Below, piece by piece: positions 8,177 through 17,519 of a stretch of 64,000 bases of DNA. Origin of the DNA: Micromonospora ureilytica (lineage in GTDB: Bacteria > Actinomycetota > Actinomycetes > Mycobacteriales > Micromonosporaceae); contig NZ_JADOTX010000001.1 of the NCBI RefSeq assembly GCF_015751765.1, forward strand, positions 5,642,001-5,706,000, read 5' to 3'. The position numbers were made by a program, and so were the translations under genes. The stretch's first letter is position 1. Each line of letters starts with the position of its first letter. A model generated the notes under the pieces. That model had not been told where the DNA came from. It worked only from the letters and a program-made list of their open reading frames with translations, and did no database searches.

Positions 8177-9218
8177 CGGCGTAGTCTGCCAGCCGCTCCC
8201 GCGTCTCGGTAGGCGACAGTGCCAGGTGTTCGAGGATCGTGTAGCGGTCCGGGCGGGTACGCGGCGCGAACTGCACCGCCTCGATGAACTGGTCGTCGGT
8301 GAGCGCCACCTCGGCGGGGAGCCGGGGAAGACCGTGCCGGGCGAGGCAGGCCGACATTTCCCGGAAGCGGCGGAGGTCTCCGCGCAGCCAGGTGCAGAAC
8401 AGCGCGCCCAGCCCGGCCAGCTCGCCGTGCGAGGCGGTCCCCGGGAAGAGCGAGTCGACCGCGTGCATGATCTCGTGGCAGCCGCCGCTGCACGGCCGGC
8501 TGGTGCCGTCGACAGCCATCGCCAGGCCGCTGGAGATCAGCGCCTCGGCGAGGACGATCACGAAGGCGTCGTCGCTCATGTCGCCTGGGTGGTTGAGCAC
8601 CGCCTCGGCGCCCGCCCGCGAGAGCGAGGCGGCCAACCCGTCGACCGGCTCACCGCGTACCTGCCGGGACAGCTCCCAGTCGGCCAGCGCGCTGATGTTG
8701 CTGATCACGTCGCCGATGCCGGCCCGGTTGTGCCGGTCCGGGCCGCTCTCCACGAAGTCCAGGTCGACGATCACCCCGATCGGGATGTGCACACCGTAGG
8801 AGCCCTTGATTCCGTCGGTGATCAGGCTGGCCACCGGGGAGGCGATCCCGTCGTTGGCGAGGCTGGTCGCCACCGACACCATCGGCAGCCCTCGGCGGGT
8901 CGCCGCGTACTTGGCCACGTCGATGGTCTTGCCGCCGCCGATGCCGACGACAGCGTCGTACGACCGGGCGCGGAGTTTGCCGCCCAGGTCGTCGGCGGCG
9001 TCCAGCGTGCCGCCGGAGACGGTGAACACGTCCGCCGAGCGCAGTGACGGTCGGATCAGTTCCGCGATCTGGGCGCCCTGACCCGGGCCGACCACCACCG
9101 CGACGTCGCCCCCGGAGGAGATCCGCCCGTCGGCCAGGATCGCGCCCAGGTCGGCGACCGCCCCGCGTCGCACGTCGATGTGCAGCGGGGTGAGGACGCT
9201 CCGAGCTAGTAGCGGCAC
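8151..9218 (-). CDS. Glycerol-1-phosphate dehydrogenase-like (EgsA/AraM-type iron-alcohol dehydrogenase fold)
   Basis: 355 residues from GTG 9218. The sequence shows the NAD-binding 'GIGGGKTIDVAKYAA', the EgsA/AraM-type 'TSLANDGIASPVASL', and metal-ligand regions 'AGIGDVISN', 'CHEIMHAVD' and 'ASHGELAGLGALF'. The family reduces dihydroxyacetone phosphate (or related keto-sugar phosphates) to a polyol phosphate. The GTG start overlaps the end of the upstream nucleotidyltransferase by 13 bp. An upstream in-frame start at 9269 would overlap that gene by more than 60 bp and add a non-homologous Arg/Pro tail, so it was rejected. Substrate unproven. Confidence 0.88.
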   Translation of the reverse strand: MPLLARSVLTPLHIDVRRGAVADLGAILADGRISSGGDVAVVVGPGQGAQIAELIRPSLRSADVFTVSGGTLDAADDLGGKLRARSYDAVVGIGGGKTIDVAKYAATRRGLPMVSVATSLANDGIASPVASLITDGIKGSYGVHIPIGVIVDLDFVESGPDRHNRAGIGDVISNISALADWELSRQVRGEPVDGLAASLSRAGAEAVLNHPGDMSDDAFVIVLAEALISSGLAMAVDGTSRPCSGGCHEIMHAVDSLFPGTASHGELAGLGALFCTWLRGDLRRFREMSACLARHGLPRLPAEVALTDDQFIEAVQFAPRTRPDRYTILEHLALSPTETRERLADYAGAIRDQLG

Positions 9219-9937
9219 GCGATCTCCCGCGCGCGGGCCAGGTCGGCGTGGTTGTCGACCTCGACCCACGGGACGTCACCGATCGGTGCCGCCCGCACCT
9301 CCCCGCCCCGGTCGGAGAACTCCTGGTAGCCGTCCTCGTAGTAGAGGTTCGGGTCCCGGCGCCAGGTCGCCTCCAGCGCGTCGGCGAGGGCGTCGGCGAC
9401 CTGCGGCTCGATCAGCGTCGCGCCGATGTACTCCCCGTACGCCTCGCCCGGGTCCATGATCTTGGTGATCCGGGTCAGCTGGCCGGCGGCGTCGAAGGTG
9501 GTCTTCATCTCCTCCTCGGCCAGCGGCTTGAGGGTGTCCACCGCGAGCAGGATGCCCGGGCCGCGTTCGGCCAGCAGGGTCTTCTCGATGCTCACCGGGT
9601 GCACGGTGTCCCCGTTCACCAGCAGCACCCCGCGCGCGAAGTACTCCCGGGCCAGCCAGAGCGAGTAGGCGTTGTTCCACTCCTCGGCCTTGTCGTTGTG
9701 CACAAGGGTGAGCGTGACCCCGTACCGCTTCTCCAGGTCGGCCTGCCGTTCGCGGACCGCGTCGGCCGCGTAGCCGACGACGATCACGATGTCGGTGAGC
9801 CCGACCTCGGCGAGGTTGCCCAGCGCGATGTCCAGGATCGTCGTCTCACCGTCCACCGGCACCAACGCCTTGGGCAGGGTGTCGGTGTACGGGCGCAGCC
9901 GTCGTCCCGCTCCGGCCGCGAGCACCATTCCGATCAT
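9206..9937 (-). CDS. Sugar/polyol-phosphate nucleotidyltransferase (LicC / inositol-1-P cytidylyltransferase type)
   Basis: 243 residues beginning MIGMVLAAGAGRRLRPYTD, the nucleotidyltransferase signature, followed by 'LPKALVPVDG', the metal-binding 'LLVNGDTVHP', and a C-terminal 'WVEVDNHADLARAREI' typical of phosphocholine and inositol-1-phosphate cytidylyltransferases. It is first in an overlapping operon with the dehydrogenase and CDP-alcohol transferase. The expected reaction is CTP plus a polyol phosphate to CDP-polyol, made for the transferase two genes downstream. CTP specificity is inferred from family and context. Confidence 0.88.
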   Translation of the reverse strand: MIGMVLAAGAGRRLRPYTDTLPKALVPVDGETTILDIALGNLAEVGLTDIVIVVGYAADAVRERQADLEKRYGVTLTLVHNDKAEEWNNAYSLWLAREYFARGVLLVNGDTVHPVSIEKTLLAERGPGILLAVDTLKPLAEEEMKTTFDAAGQLTRITKIMDPGEAYGEYIGATLIEPQVADALADALEATWRRDPNLYYEDGYQEFSDRGGEVRAAPIGDVPWVEVDNHADLARAREIACRY

Positions 9938-10015
9938 CGCGACATCCTCCCTCGTCCTGCTCCCGTCACCGCTGGAGGATAGCCCCGGCCGGGTGCGCCG
10001 CTCCGGCCAACCGGG

Positions 10016-10786
10016 TCAGCCGGGCAGGGCCGCCAGGTCGGCGAGCATCATCAGGCGCTCCTCCGCGCTGAGCGCGGCGTACGGGCCGGCGGCCCGCCGG
10101 TCGGTCTCCAGCTCGATGGCGAGCCGTTCGGGGCTGGCCGGGAGGGCGGCGATGCTCGACGCGGTGTGCCCGGCGGCGGCCCAGGCGGCAGCGTGCGCGT
10201 CGGCCCGGTGGTGGCGCAGCGTGCTGAGCCGGTTGAGCAGCAGCACGCCCGACGGGGTGCCGTCCGGCTCGTACGGGGGCGCCAGCGCGGCGAAGGCCGA
10301 CCCGCCGCTCGAGCCCTCCTCCTCGTCGGCCAGCACGAGGGCGTACGACAGCAGTCGGCCGAGCAGGGCCACCAGCCGGGCCACCCGGTCGTCGTGCCCG
10401 GCCCACAGCTCCTCGGTGACCTCGGCGTGCACCTGGTACAGCTCGCCGAGGAAGGCGGCGCCTCGCTCGGTGGCGGAGAGCGCGCCGTCCGGGCCGCGGT
10501 AGATCATCCCGTGTGCCACCTGCTTGTCCACGGTCCGCCGGCAGGCCACCGGGTCCTGGTAGCGGGTGATCGCCGCGAACCCGGGCCCGTCGACCGCGCC
10601 ACCGGGTGCGGCCAGCCGGGTGCGCAGGTCGACCAGGAAACCTGTCGCCGTGATTCCGCCGTAGCGCTGGGACAACTCGGCGCCACCACCGTCCCGGCCG
10701 GCCAGGATGCCGGCGCGGAAGGTCCGGTCCACGGCCGGCGCGAGCAGCCCGGCGATCCGGTGGGGCGCCAGTTCGACGGTGTTCAC
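10016..10786 (-). CDS. SCO6745-type helix-turn-helix protein, function unknown
   Basis: 256 residues from GTG 10786. The central 'LRHHRADAHAAAWAAAG' motif and the winged-helix-like middle ('KQVAHGMIYRGPDGALSATERGAAFL') match the actinobacterial family I know as SCO6745/SalK-like. It lacks a signal peptide and membrane helices. The GTG overlaps the stop of the upstream NUDIX gene by 4 bp, so both are one operon. No enzymatic role is assigned. Confidence 0.8.
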   Translation of the reverse strand: MNTVELAPHRIAGLLAPAVDRTFRAGILAGRDGGGAELSQRYGGITATGFLVDLRTRLAAPGGAVDGPGFAAITRYQDPVACRRTVDKQVAHGMIYRGPDGALSATERGAAFLGELYQVHAEVTEELWAGHDDRVARLVALLGRLLSYALVLADEEEGSSGGSAFAALAPPYEPDGTPSGVLLLNRLSTLRHHRADAHAAAWAAAGHTASSIAALPASPERLAIELETDRRAAGPYAALSAEERLMMLADLAALPG

Positions 10787-11235
10787 AGACCGATCGACCG
10801 CAGGACGGCGAAGCCCTCCTCCGCGATCCGTCGGATCAGCCCGTCGTTGACGTCGCGGTGCTCGTCGAGCACTGTCACCTCGTGCTCGGCCAGCCAGCGG
10901 TACTCGGTGTGCTTGCCGGCCTCCAGCGCCGGGCGGTCGAGGTCGCCGTCGACGCGGACCAGGAAGTCGTACTCGGTCCGGGCCAGGCCGTCGTCGCCGA
11001 CGTAGCTGTACTCGCCCACCTGACCCAGGACGTGCGAGAGGACCCAGCCGGTCTCCTCGGTGATCTCCCGGCGTAGTGCCTCGTCGATGTCCTCACCCGG
11101 CTCCAGGTGGCCTCCCACGATGTCCCAACAGTTGGGAAAGAGGCGTCGTTGTGGTGAGCGGCGCTGAAAGAAGATGCGGCCGTCATGGTCGACGATCAGC
11201 GCGCCGGCGCAGCGCAGGGGCTCGGTGGACACCAC
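10783..11235 (-). CDS. NUDIX hydrolase
   Basis: 150 residues from GTG 11235 (GTG 11232 is equally possible). A complete Nudix box G-x5-E-x7-REU-x-EE-x-GU is seen as 'GHLEPGEDIDEALRREITEE' followed by TGW. Family members hydrolyse nucleoside diphosphates linked to another group. The frame stays open upstream to 11547, but those codons run antisense through the CBS gene, so the shorter form starting (M)VSTEPLRCAGALIVD is chosen. First gene of a two-gene operon with the SCO6745-type gene. Confidence 0.88.
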   Translation of the reverse strand: MVSTEPLRCAGALIVDHDGRIFFQRRSPQRRLFPNCWDIVGGHLEPGEDIDEALRREITEETGWVLSHVLGQVGEYSYVGDDGLARTEYDFLVRVDGDLDRPALEAGKHTEYRWLAEHEVTVLDEHRDVNDGLIRRIAEEGFAVLRSIGL

Positions 11236-11344
11236 CCGACAGTAGCCAGCGTCCGCAGCATGTGCGATGCCGCTCTTGTCCCGGAAACATCCACCGACCA
11301 CCATGTCCGTACCGAATGCCACCGTCCCAAAGGGGTGATGCGTG

Positions 11345-11737
11345 ATGCAGGTACGGGATGCGATGTCCAGCCAGGTCCTCGTCGTCGGTCCGGAGCACAC
11401 GCTCCGCCAGGCGGCCCGGATGATGTCGGCCCGTGGTGTCGGGTCGGCGGTCGTGATCGACCCGGACTCGGAGGGCGTGGGGATCATGACCGAACGCGAC
11501 GTGTTGAAGGCCATCGGCGCCGGCCTGGATTGCGACGTGGAACGCACCGGTGCCCACCTGACCTGGGACGTGGTCTACGCGGGGCCGGAGTGGACGGTGG
11601 CCGAGGCAGCCGCTGCGATGGCCCGGGGTGGGTTCCGGCACCTGGTGGTGCTGGACGGCCGGGAGGTGGCCGGCGTGATCTCCGTCCGGGACATCATGCG
11701 GGTCTGGTCGGAGAGCCAGGCGGTCGCCACGAGCTGA
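11345..11737 (+). CDS. Two-CBS-domain protein
   Basis: 130 residues from ATG 11345 (a GTG at 11342 is in frame). Two CBS motifs are visible: 'VRDAMSSQVLVVGPEHTLRQAARMM' with 'GVGIMTERDVLK', and 'VYAGPEWTVAEAAAAMARGGFRHL' with 'VAGVISVRDIMRVW'. A stand-alone CBS pair of this kind binds adenosine nucleotides and usually regulates a partner protein. Divergent from the NUDIX operon; partner unknown. Confidence 0.9.
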   Translation: MQVRDAMSSQVLVVGPEHTLRQAARMMSARGVGSAVVIDPDSEGVGIMTERDVLKAIGAGLDCDVERTGAHLTWDVVYAGPEWTVAEAAAAMARGGFRHLVVLDGREVAGVISVRDIMRVWSESQAVATS

Positions 11738-11818
11738 CCGGGTGGTGTGCCGGGCCGGATCGATGGGTAAGCATCCCTCACGGGCGCGGAGATGCCGTGG
11801 CCTGTGGGGGAGGTCCCG

Positions 11819-12277
11819 ATGCGCGACGCGGAGCGGCTGGTCGAACAGCAGTACGCCATGCTCCTGCGCCGGGACGTGGCCCGGCTGCCGGATCTCTACG
11901 CCCCGGAGGCGTTCTACGCCATGCCGGGGGTGACGGTCCGTCCGATCGAGCTGCCCGCGCTGCTGCGCACCTGGACCGGCGCCTTTCCGGACCTGCGGAT
12001 CGACCCGATGGGCGCGGTCCGCACCGGTGGCGGCGCCGCCGTCGAGCTGCGCCTGACCGGCACCCACACCGGCACCCTGCATTCGCCGTACGGCACCGTC
12101 GCGCCCACCGGCCGCCTGGTGAGCTGGGAGGTGGCCGACGTGGTCCGGGCCCGCAAGGGTCGGATCACCGCGTGGCGTTCCTACTTCGACTGGAGCCAGC
12201 TCCTCGACGCGCTCGGCGTGCAGCTGGAGGGACTTTCCCGGGCCGCGCAGCACGACGCGCTCGCCCTTCCGGTCTGA
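11819..12277 (+). CDS. SnoaL-like / NTF2-fold polyketide-cyclase-like protein
   Basis: 152 residues from ATG 11819, chosen because GGGGAGG lies 6-7 nt upstream. The sequence (MRDAERLVEQQYAMLLRRDV, 'LPALLRTWTGAFPDLRID', 'VSWEVADVVRARKGRITAWRSYFDWSQLLDALG') has the NTF2-like cone fold pattern of SnoaL-type ester cyclases and limonene-epoxide-hydrolase relatives. No biosynthetic cluster is nearby, so it is probably a small metabolite-binding or isomerising enzyme of unknown substrate. Confidence 0.82.
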   Translation: MRDAERLVEQQYAMLLRRDVARLPDLYAPEAFYAMPGVTVRPIELPALLRTWTGAFPDLRIDPMGAVRTGGGAAVELRLTGTHTGTLHSPYGTVAPTGRLVSWEVADVVRARKGRITAWRSYFDWSQLLDALGVQLEGLSRAAQHDALALPV

Positions 12278-12383
12278 TCTGCCGCCGACCGGAGGAGTGG
12301 GGTCACCCGACCCGGTGGCTCAGGATGCGGACATCGCCGTGCCGTCCGCGCGTTCCCCACTGCCGCCCGTACGCTCAACATCC

Positions 12384-13478
12384 ATGACCGCCGAGCAGTT
12401 GATCTCCTTCGCCCGTGGGGCTCCCTCGCTGGACATCGTCGATGTCGAGGGGCTCAAGGCCGCCGCCGTCCGCGCCTTCGACGCCGACCCCGCAGGGGTG
12501 ACGGCGTACGGCACCTCCGTCGGGTACCTTCCGCTGCGAAAGTGGATCGCCGAGAAGCACGGGGTCGAGGCCGACCAGGTGCTGGTCACCAACGGGTCGC
12601 TCCAGGCCGACGCGTTCCTCTTCGACCACCTGGTCCGCCCCGGCGACGCGGTGGTGGTGGAACGCCCGACGTACGACCGGACGCTGCTCAACCTCCAGCG
12701 GATGGGCAGCGAGTTGCACGGAATCTCGGTCCAGCCGGATGGCCTGGACACTGCCGAGCTGCGCAAGCTGCTGGAGTCCGGGGTGCGGCCGCGGCTCGCG
12801 CACGTCATCCCGAACTACCAGAACCCGGCCGGCATGACGCTGTCCCTGGAGAAGCGCCGGGAGCTGCTCGACCTTGCCGCCGAGTACGAGTTCACGATCT
12901 TCGAGGACGACCCGTACGCCGATGTCCGTTTCCGTGGCGAGGCGCTGCCGTCGATGCTCTCGCTGGACACCCGCAACGTGGTGGTGCATGCGTCGAGCTT
13001 CACCAAGACGGTCTGCCCGGGTGTGCGGGTCGGTTACCTGGTCGGCCCGGCCGACCTGATCGCCTCGATCGCGAAGAACGCGACGAGCCTCTACATCTCC
13101 CCCGGCATGGTGTCCCAGGCGATCGTGCACCAGTTCTGCGTCTCCGGTGACATCGACCGCTCGATCGAGACGGTCCGGGCGGCGCTGGGCGAGCGGGCCG
13201 GGGTGCTCGCCGAGTCGTTGCGTCGGCACCTGCCGCAGGCCCGGTTCGTGGAGCCCGACGGTGGCTATTTCCTCTGGGTGGAGTTCCCGGAGGACGTGCT
13301 TGTCGACCGGCTCGCCCCGGCGGCGGCGGAGCGCGGGGTCGCCGTGGTCAAGGGCAGCGACTTCATGCTGGACGGCGGTCGGCACGCTCTCCGACTGGCC
13401 TTCTCGGCGGTGACCGCCGACCGGATCGACGAGGGTGTCCGGCGGCTCGCGGAGGCCGTCGAGGCCGTTCGCAGCTGA
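12384..13478 (+). CDS. Class I/II PLP-dependent aminotransferase (MocR/LysN-like fold)
   Basis: 364 residues from ATG 12384 (MTAEQLISFARGAPSLD). Conserved features: 'TAYGTSVGYLPLRKWIAEKHG', 'VTNGSLQADAF', 'PNYQNPAGMTLS', 'FEDDPYADVRF', the PLP-binding Lys in 'SSFTKTVCPGVRVGYL', and a C-terminal Arg in 'ALRLAFS'. It resembles 2-aminoadipate/aromatic aminotransferases without a regulator domain. No Shine-Dalgarno precedes 12384 and a TACGCT -10-like box sits just upstream, so the mRNA may be leaderless; a GTG at 12297 is the alternative. Substrate unknown. Confidence 0.88.
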   Translation: MTAEQLISFARGAPSLDIVDVEGLKAAAVRAFDADPAGVTAYGTSVGYLPLRKWIAEKHGVEADQVLVTNGSLQADAFLFDHLVRPGDAVVVERPTYDRTLLNLQRMGSELHGISVQPDGLDTAELRKLLESGVRPRLAHVIPNYQNPAGMTLSLEKRRELLDLAAEYEFTIFEDDPYADVRFRGEALPSMLSLDTRNVVVHASSFTKTVCPGVRVGYLVGPADLIASIAKNATSLYISPGMVSQAIVHQFCVSGDIDRSIETVRAALGERAGVLAESLRRHLPQARFVEPDGGYFLWVEFPEDVLVDRLAPAAAERGVAVVKGSDFMLDGGRHALRLAFSAVTADRIDEGVRRLAEAVEAVRS

Positions 13479-13802
13479 GTTAACTGTCGGGTTCCCGACA
13501 GAACGGCGATACCGGCCGCCCCGAGGCTCCCCTCCGGGCGGCCGGCTGGCCCACAATGCTGCGAGCGTCACCCCGTCAGCTGCGGAAATCACCGCCCGGC
13601 CTCCCAGCCGGCCCGCCCGGGTTGACGCGGCAGCATCACCTCCCGCCCCCACAGGTGCCGGGTGGGCCGTGTCGTCCCCGCACACCCCCCGATGCGGCCC
13701 GGCCCACCCGGTGCCGCCCCCGCCACGCGACCGCCGTCACACCGGTCCTCGACCGCGGTCGGCGTAGCCTGCAAGCCGCAGCTGAGCGCGGGAGGTGACG
13801 CG
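13479..13802. other. Gene-free stretch before corA
   Basis: Apart from the hairpin at 13484-13501 and the GGGAGGT ribosome-binding site of corA I see no gene here. The frames that stay open do so only because of base composition. No M-box-like leader structure was recognised by eye. Confidence 0.6.
13484..13501 (+). terminator. Hairpin after the aminotransferase gene
   Basis: Perfect 8-bp arms CTGTCGGG and CCCGACAG with a 2-nt loop, starting 6 bp after the aminotransferase stop. There is no T-tract, as is common in this group of organisms. Confidence 0.55.
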
Positions 13803-14957
13803 ATGACGGATCGGACAGAGCGGGACCGGACGGCACCGTCGACCACCGGTCGGGTCCTGCGCCCTCGGGCGTGGCCCTCGCCGGTCCGGGCGATGACCCG
13901 GATCCTCAACGCCGACGGCTCGCCGCCCGCCCCGGCCCCGGCGGGCCCGGGCACCGGCCGCAGCGCGGTGGTCGACTGCGCGCTCTACGTCGACGGCAAG
14001 CGGCAGCCCGGCGATTGGACGTACGCGGAGGCGCTGGCCGCGGCCCGCCGCGAGGAGCACGGCTTCGTGTGGATCGGTCTGCACCAGCCGGAGCTGGCCG
14101 AGATGACCGCCATCGCGGAGACCTACGGCCTGCACGAGTTGGCCGTCGAGGACGCGGTCAAGGCCGAGCAGCGCCCCAAGCTGGAGCGGTTCGGCGACGT
14201 CGTCTTCCTGGTGCTGCGCACCGCCCGTTACTGCGAGCACACCGAGCTGACCGAGAACTCCGAGGTCGTGGAGACCGGGCAGGTGATGCTCTTCATCGGC
14301 CCGAACTTCGTGATCAGCGTCCGGCACGGGGATGCCTGCCGGCTCGCCCCGATCCGCGCCGACCTGGAGACCAAGCAGGAGTTGCTGCTGCACGGTCCGT
14401 GGGCGGTGGCGTACGGGGTGACCGACCGGGTGGTCGACCTCTACCTGGAGGTGGCCGACCAGATCGAGGACGACCTGGACATGCTGGAGGCCGAGGTCTT
14501 CGATCGGCACGGCCACGGGCGGATCCAGCGGATCTACCAGATGAAGCGGGAGCTGGTGGAGTTCAAGCGGGCGGTGGTGCCGCTGCAACGGCCGCTGATG
14601 ACGCTGACGTCCCAGGTCAACCGGGACGTGCCCAAGGAGATCCGCAAGTACTTCCGGGACGTGCAGGACCACCTGAGCCGCACCGTGGAGCAGGTGAACT
14701 CCTACGACGACCTGCTGAACTCGATCCTCCAGGCGCGGCTGGCCCAGGTCACAGTCGACCAGAACAACGACATGCGCAAGATCGCCGCCTGGGCCGGTAT
14801 CGCCGCCGTCTGGACCGCCATCGCCGGCATCTACGGGATGAACTTCGACAACATGCCCGAGCTGAAGATGACGTACGGCTATCCGGTGGTGTTGGCCCTC
14901 ATGCTCGGTGTCTCGCTGGCCCTCTACCGCTGGTTCCGTCGCAACGGCTGGCTCTGA
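13803..14957 (+). CDS. corA: CorA-type magnesium/cobalt channel
   Basis: 384 residues from ATG 13803, preceded by GGGAGGTG. A long cytoplasmic N-terminal domain with predicted helices ('WIGLHQPELAEM', 'HELAVEDAVKAEQRPKLERF') leads to two C-terminal membrane helices that flank the family signature YGMNFDNMPE. The C-terminus is short and basic (YRWFRRNGWL). CorA proteins form pentameric Mg2+ channels in the inner membrane. The open frame upstream to 13662 lacks a ribosome-binding site and family similarity. Confidence 0.93.
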   Translation: MTDRTERDRTAPSTTGRVLRPRAWPSPVRAMTRILNADGSPPAPAPAGPGTGRSAVVDCALYVDGKRQPGDWTYAEALAAARREEHGFVWIGLHQPELAEMTAIAETYGLHELAVEDAVKAEQRPKLERFGDVVFLVLRTARYCEHTELTENSEVVETGQVMLFIGPNFVISVRHGDACRLAPIRADLETKQELLLHGPWAVAYGVTDRVVDLYLEVADQIEDDLDMLEAEVFDRHGHGRIQRIYQMKRELVEFKRAVVPLQRPLMTLTSQVNRDVPKEIRKYFRDVQDHLSRTVEQVNSYDDLLNSILQARLAQVTVDQNNDMRKIAAWAGIAAVWTAIAGIYGMNFDNMPELKMTYGYPVVLALMLGVSLALYRWFRRNGWL

Positions 14958-15053
14958 CCGGAGGCCGAAGCTGTGCGCACCGCCACCTGACGCGGAAGCG
15001 CCGACGAGCGGGGGTGAACCCGCTCGCCGGCGCCCGATGCGCTGTTGCTGGCG

Positions 15054-15800
15054 TCAGCGGCGGCCGTTGGTGCGGGCCGTGTCCTTGCCCAGCGCCTTGG
15101 TGAGGTCGTCGGTCGGCCGACCGGAGACGTCCGTGGCGCCCTCGGCGACCGACGGGACCTTCTCGGTCGGGCGGACACCTGTCTGCTTGGCCGGGGCGGT
15201 GGTGCTGGCGCTGGAGCCGCCGGCCACCGCCGAGCTGCCCGCGCCGGTCATTCCCGCCGCGCCGGACATGGCGGAACCGTCGGACCCCCGGGTGGCGGAC
15301 GGCGTACGCACCTCGATCGAGTCGACCTCGTCGCGCATCGGCTCCAGGGTGCTGCGGGTCGGGTCGTACTCGGCCCACTCCTGCTGCTCCCGGCGGCGAC
15401 GCAGCGCGACAGCGCCGGCCAGACCGGCGATGGCGCCCGCCGCCAACAGGCCGGTCATCATCGAGCCGCGACGACGCGGCTGCTTCTTCTTACCGGTGAT
15501 CCGCATGGTCTTCGACTTGGCCTTCCTGGTCAGCGGCCCTGCCTGCGCGGCCCCGTCACGAGCAGCCGCCGCCAGCGGTGCCAGCGTGGTGAGAGTCGTC
15601 CCCCAGCCGGTCGCCGCGCGGTCGCGTACCTTCACCGCGGTCGGCCCGACGTAGCCCCGGGCCACCTGGACCCGCGGGCCGACGGTCGCGCCAGCACCCT
15701 TCGCGGCGTGGTTGGCTGCCTGCATCAGGTGGCTGATGCTCTGGTTCAGTTCGGCCTTAGCCAGCTGCCCCTGGGACTTACGCCGCCCGAATCCAAACAC
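15054..15800 (-). CDS. Single-pass membrane protein of unknown function
   Basis: 248 residues from GTG 15800, which has AGGAGG 7 nt upstream. Layout: a helical, Ala-rich N-terminal part ('LNQSISHLMQAANHAAKGAGATVG'), a basic KKKQPRRR patch, one membrane helix near 132-153 ('MMTGLLAAGAIAGLAGAVAL'), and a low-complexity Ser/Thr/Ala tail. This layout and its position beside a cyclophilin and a rhomboid gene recall the Streptomyces DUF5324 protein in the same neighbourhood. The frame open to 16562 runs antisense to the cyclophilin and was not used. Confidence 0.75.
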   Translation of the reverse strand: MFGFGRRKSQGQLAKAELNQSISHLMQAANHAAKGAGATVGPRVQVARGYVGPTAVKVRDRAATGWGTTLTTLAPLAAAARDGAAQAGPLTRKAKSKTMRITGKKKQPRRRGSMMTGLLAAGAIAGLAGAVALRRRREQQEWAEYDPTRSTLEPMRDEVDSIEVRTPSATRGSDGSAMSGAAGMTGAGSSAVAGGSSASTTAPAKQTGVRPTEKVPSVAEGATDVSGRPTDDLTKALGKDTARTNGRR

Positions 15801-15917
15801 GGTCCTACCTCCTGGGAGTTGTTCCTTCGTCATCCTCCACCTTCGGATGCCTCCGCGATGCCAGATCGGGCACATGGGAGGATCCGCATGGAACTGACCA
15901 ACGAGTGAGGAGTACCC

Positions 15918-16448
<531 letters not shown>

Positions 16449-16539
16449 GCGACAAGCGAGGTACCTTTGCTCGCATGATTGAGCGCTCCGGAGCACGGCC
16501 GGTGCCGGTAAACCGTGTGGTGGGCGGAGGGTCGGCCCG

Positions 16540-17451
16540 GTGAGCGAGTCTCCGCCGACCACCCCGGTCTGCTACCGGCACCCCGGCCGGGAGACCTACG
16601 TCCGGTGCAGCCGCTGCGACCGGCCGATCTGTCCGGACTGCATGCGCGATGCGTCGGTCGGGCACCAGTGCCCGGAGTGCGTCAACGAGGGGCGTCGCAG
16701 TGTCCGGCCGGCGCGTACCGCCTTCGGCGGCGGTACGGCCGGTCGGCACGGCTATGTCACCAAGGCGTTGATCGCCGTGAACGTGCTGTTCCTGCTGGTT
16801 TCCATCGCGTCCGCCCGGGGCGGGGACGCGGCGGTGGGTGGCTCCGGCTTCGGCGGCCTGATGGGTGGCAGCACGCCGCTGACCGAGTGGGGTGCGGTGC
16901 TCGGCCGCGCCTACCTCTCCGACTTCACGCTCGGCGGGATCGCCGAGGGCCAGTGGTACCGGCTGGTCACCGCGATGTTCCTGCACTACGGCGTGCTCCA
17001 CCTGTTGCTGAACATGTGGGCGCTGTGGGTGCTCGGCCGGTCGTTGGAGGCCAACCTCGGGCGGGTGCGGTTCGCCGCGCTCTACCTGATCGCGGGCCTC
17101 GGCGGCAACGTGGCCGCCTACCTGTTCAGCAGCCCGCGGGCGGCCACCGTCGGCGCGTCGACGGCCGTGTTCGGCCTCTTCGCCGCGCTGATCATCATCG
17201 AGCGCCGGTTGGGCCGGGACATCTCCCGGATCATCCCGATCCTGGTGATCAACCTGGTGTTCACGCTGGCCGTGCCGGGCATCTCCATCCCTGGGCACCT
17301 GGGCGGGCTGGTGGTCGGCGCGCTGATGGCGTTGGTGCTCGCGTACGCGCCGCGTGGTCGGCGGACGCTGGTGCAGGTCGCCGGTGCGGCGATGATCCTG
17401 CTGATCCTGCTCGCGCTGGTGCTCTTCCGCACCGCAGCACTGCTCACCTGA
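16540..17451 (+). CDS. Rhomboid-family intramembrane serine protease with N-terminal zinc finger
   Basis: 303 residues. The N-terminus has a B-box-like zinc-binding cluster (CYRHPGRETYVRCSRCDRPI, CPDCMRDASVGHQCPEC). Six or so membrane helices follow. Catalytic Ser207 lies in GASTAVFG and His253 in 'PGHLGGL'; the conserved Asn is in 'HLLLNMWALWVLG'. The usual GASGA is GASTA here, which keeps the Ser. Substrates are unknown. Followed by a long inverted repeat that separates it from the convergent PH-domain gene. Confidence 0.93.
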   Translation: MSESPPTTPVCYRHPGRETYVRCSRCDRPICPDCMRDASVGHQCPECVNEGRRSVRPARTAFGGGTAGRHGYVTKALIAVNVLFLLVSIASARGGDAAVGGSGFGGLMGGSTPLTEWGAVLGRAYLSDFTLGGIAEGQWYRLVTAMFLHYGVLHLLLNMWALWVLGRSLEANLGRVRFAALYLIAGLGGNVAAYLFSSPRAATVGASTAVFGLFAALIIIERRLGRDISRIIPILVINLVFTLAVPGISIPGHLGGLVVGALMALVLAYAPRGRRTLVQVAGAAMILLILLALVLFRTAALLT

Positions 17452-17460
17452 CGGCTCGAT

Positions 17461-17514
17461 CGAGATCTTGGAAGGAAGGTGCCCCCAGAGGGGCGGTTTC
17501 CTTCCAAGATCTCG
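17461..17514. repeat. GATCTTG-type inverted repeat between convergent genes
   Basis: Perfect 17-bp arms, CGAGATCTTGGAAGGAA at 17461-17477 and its complement at 17498-17514, with an inner GCCCC/GGGGC stem. It lies between the rhomboid gene (plus) and the PH-domain gene (minus) and probably terminates both. Same class as the elements at 7351 and 39691. Confidence 0.8.
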
Positions 17515-17519
17515 GGGTG

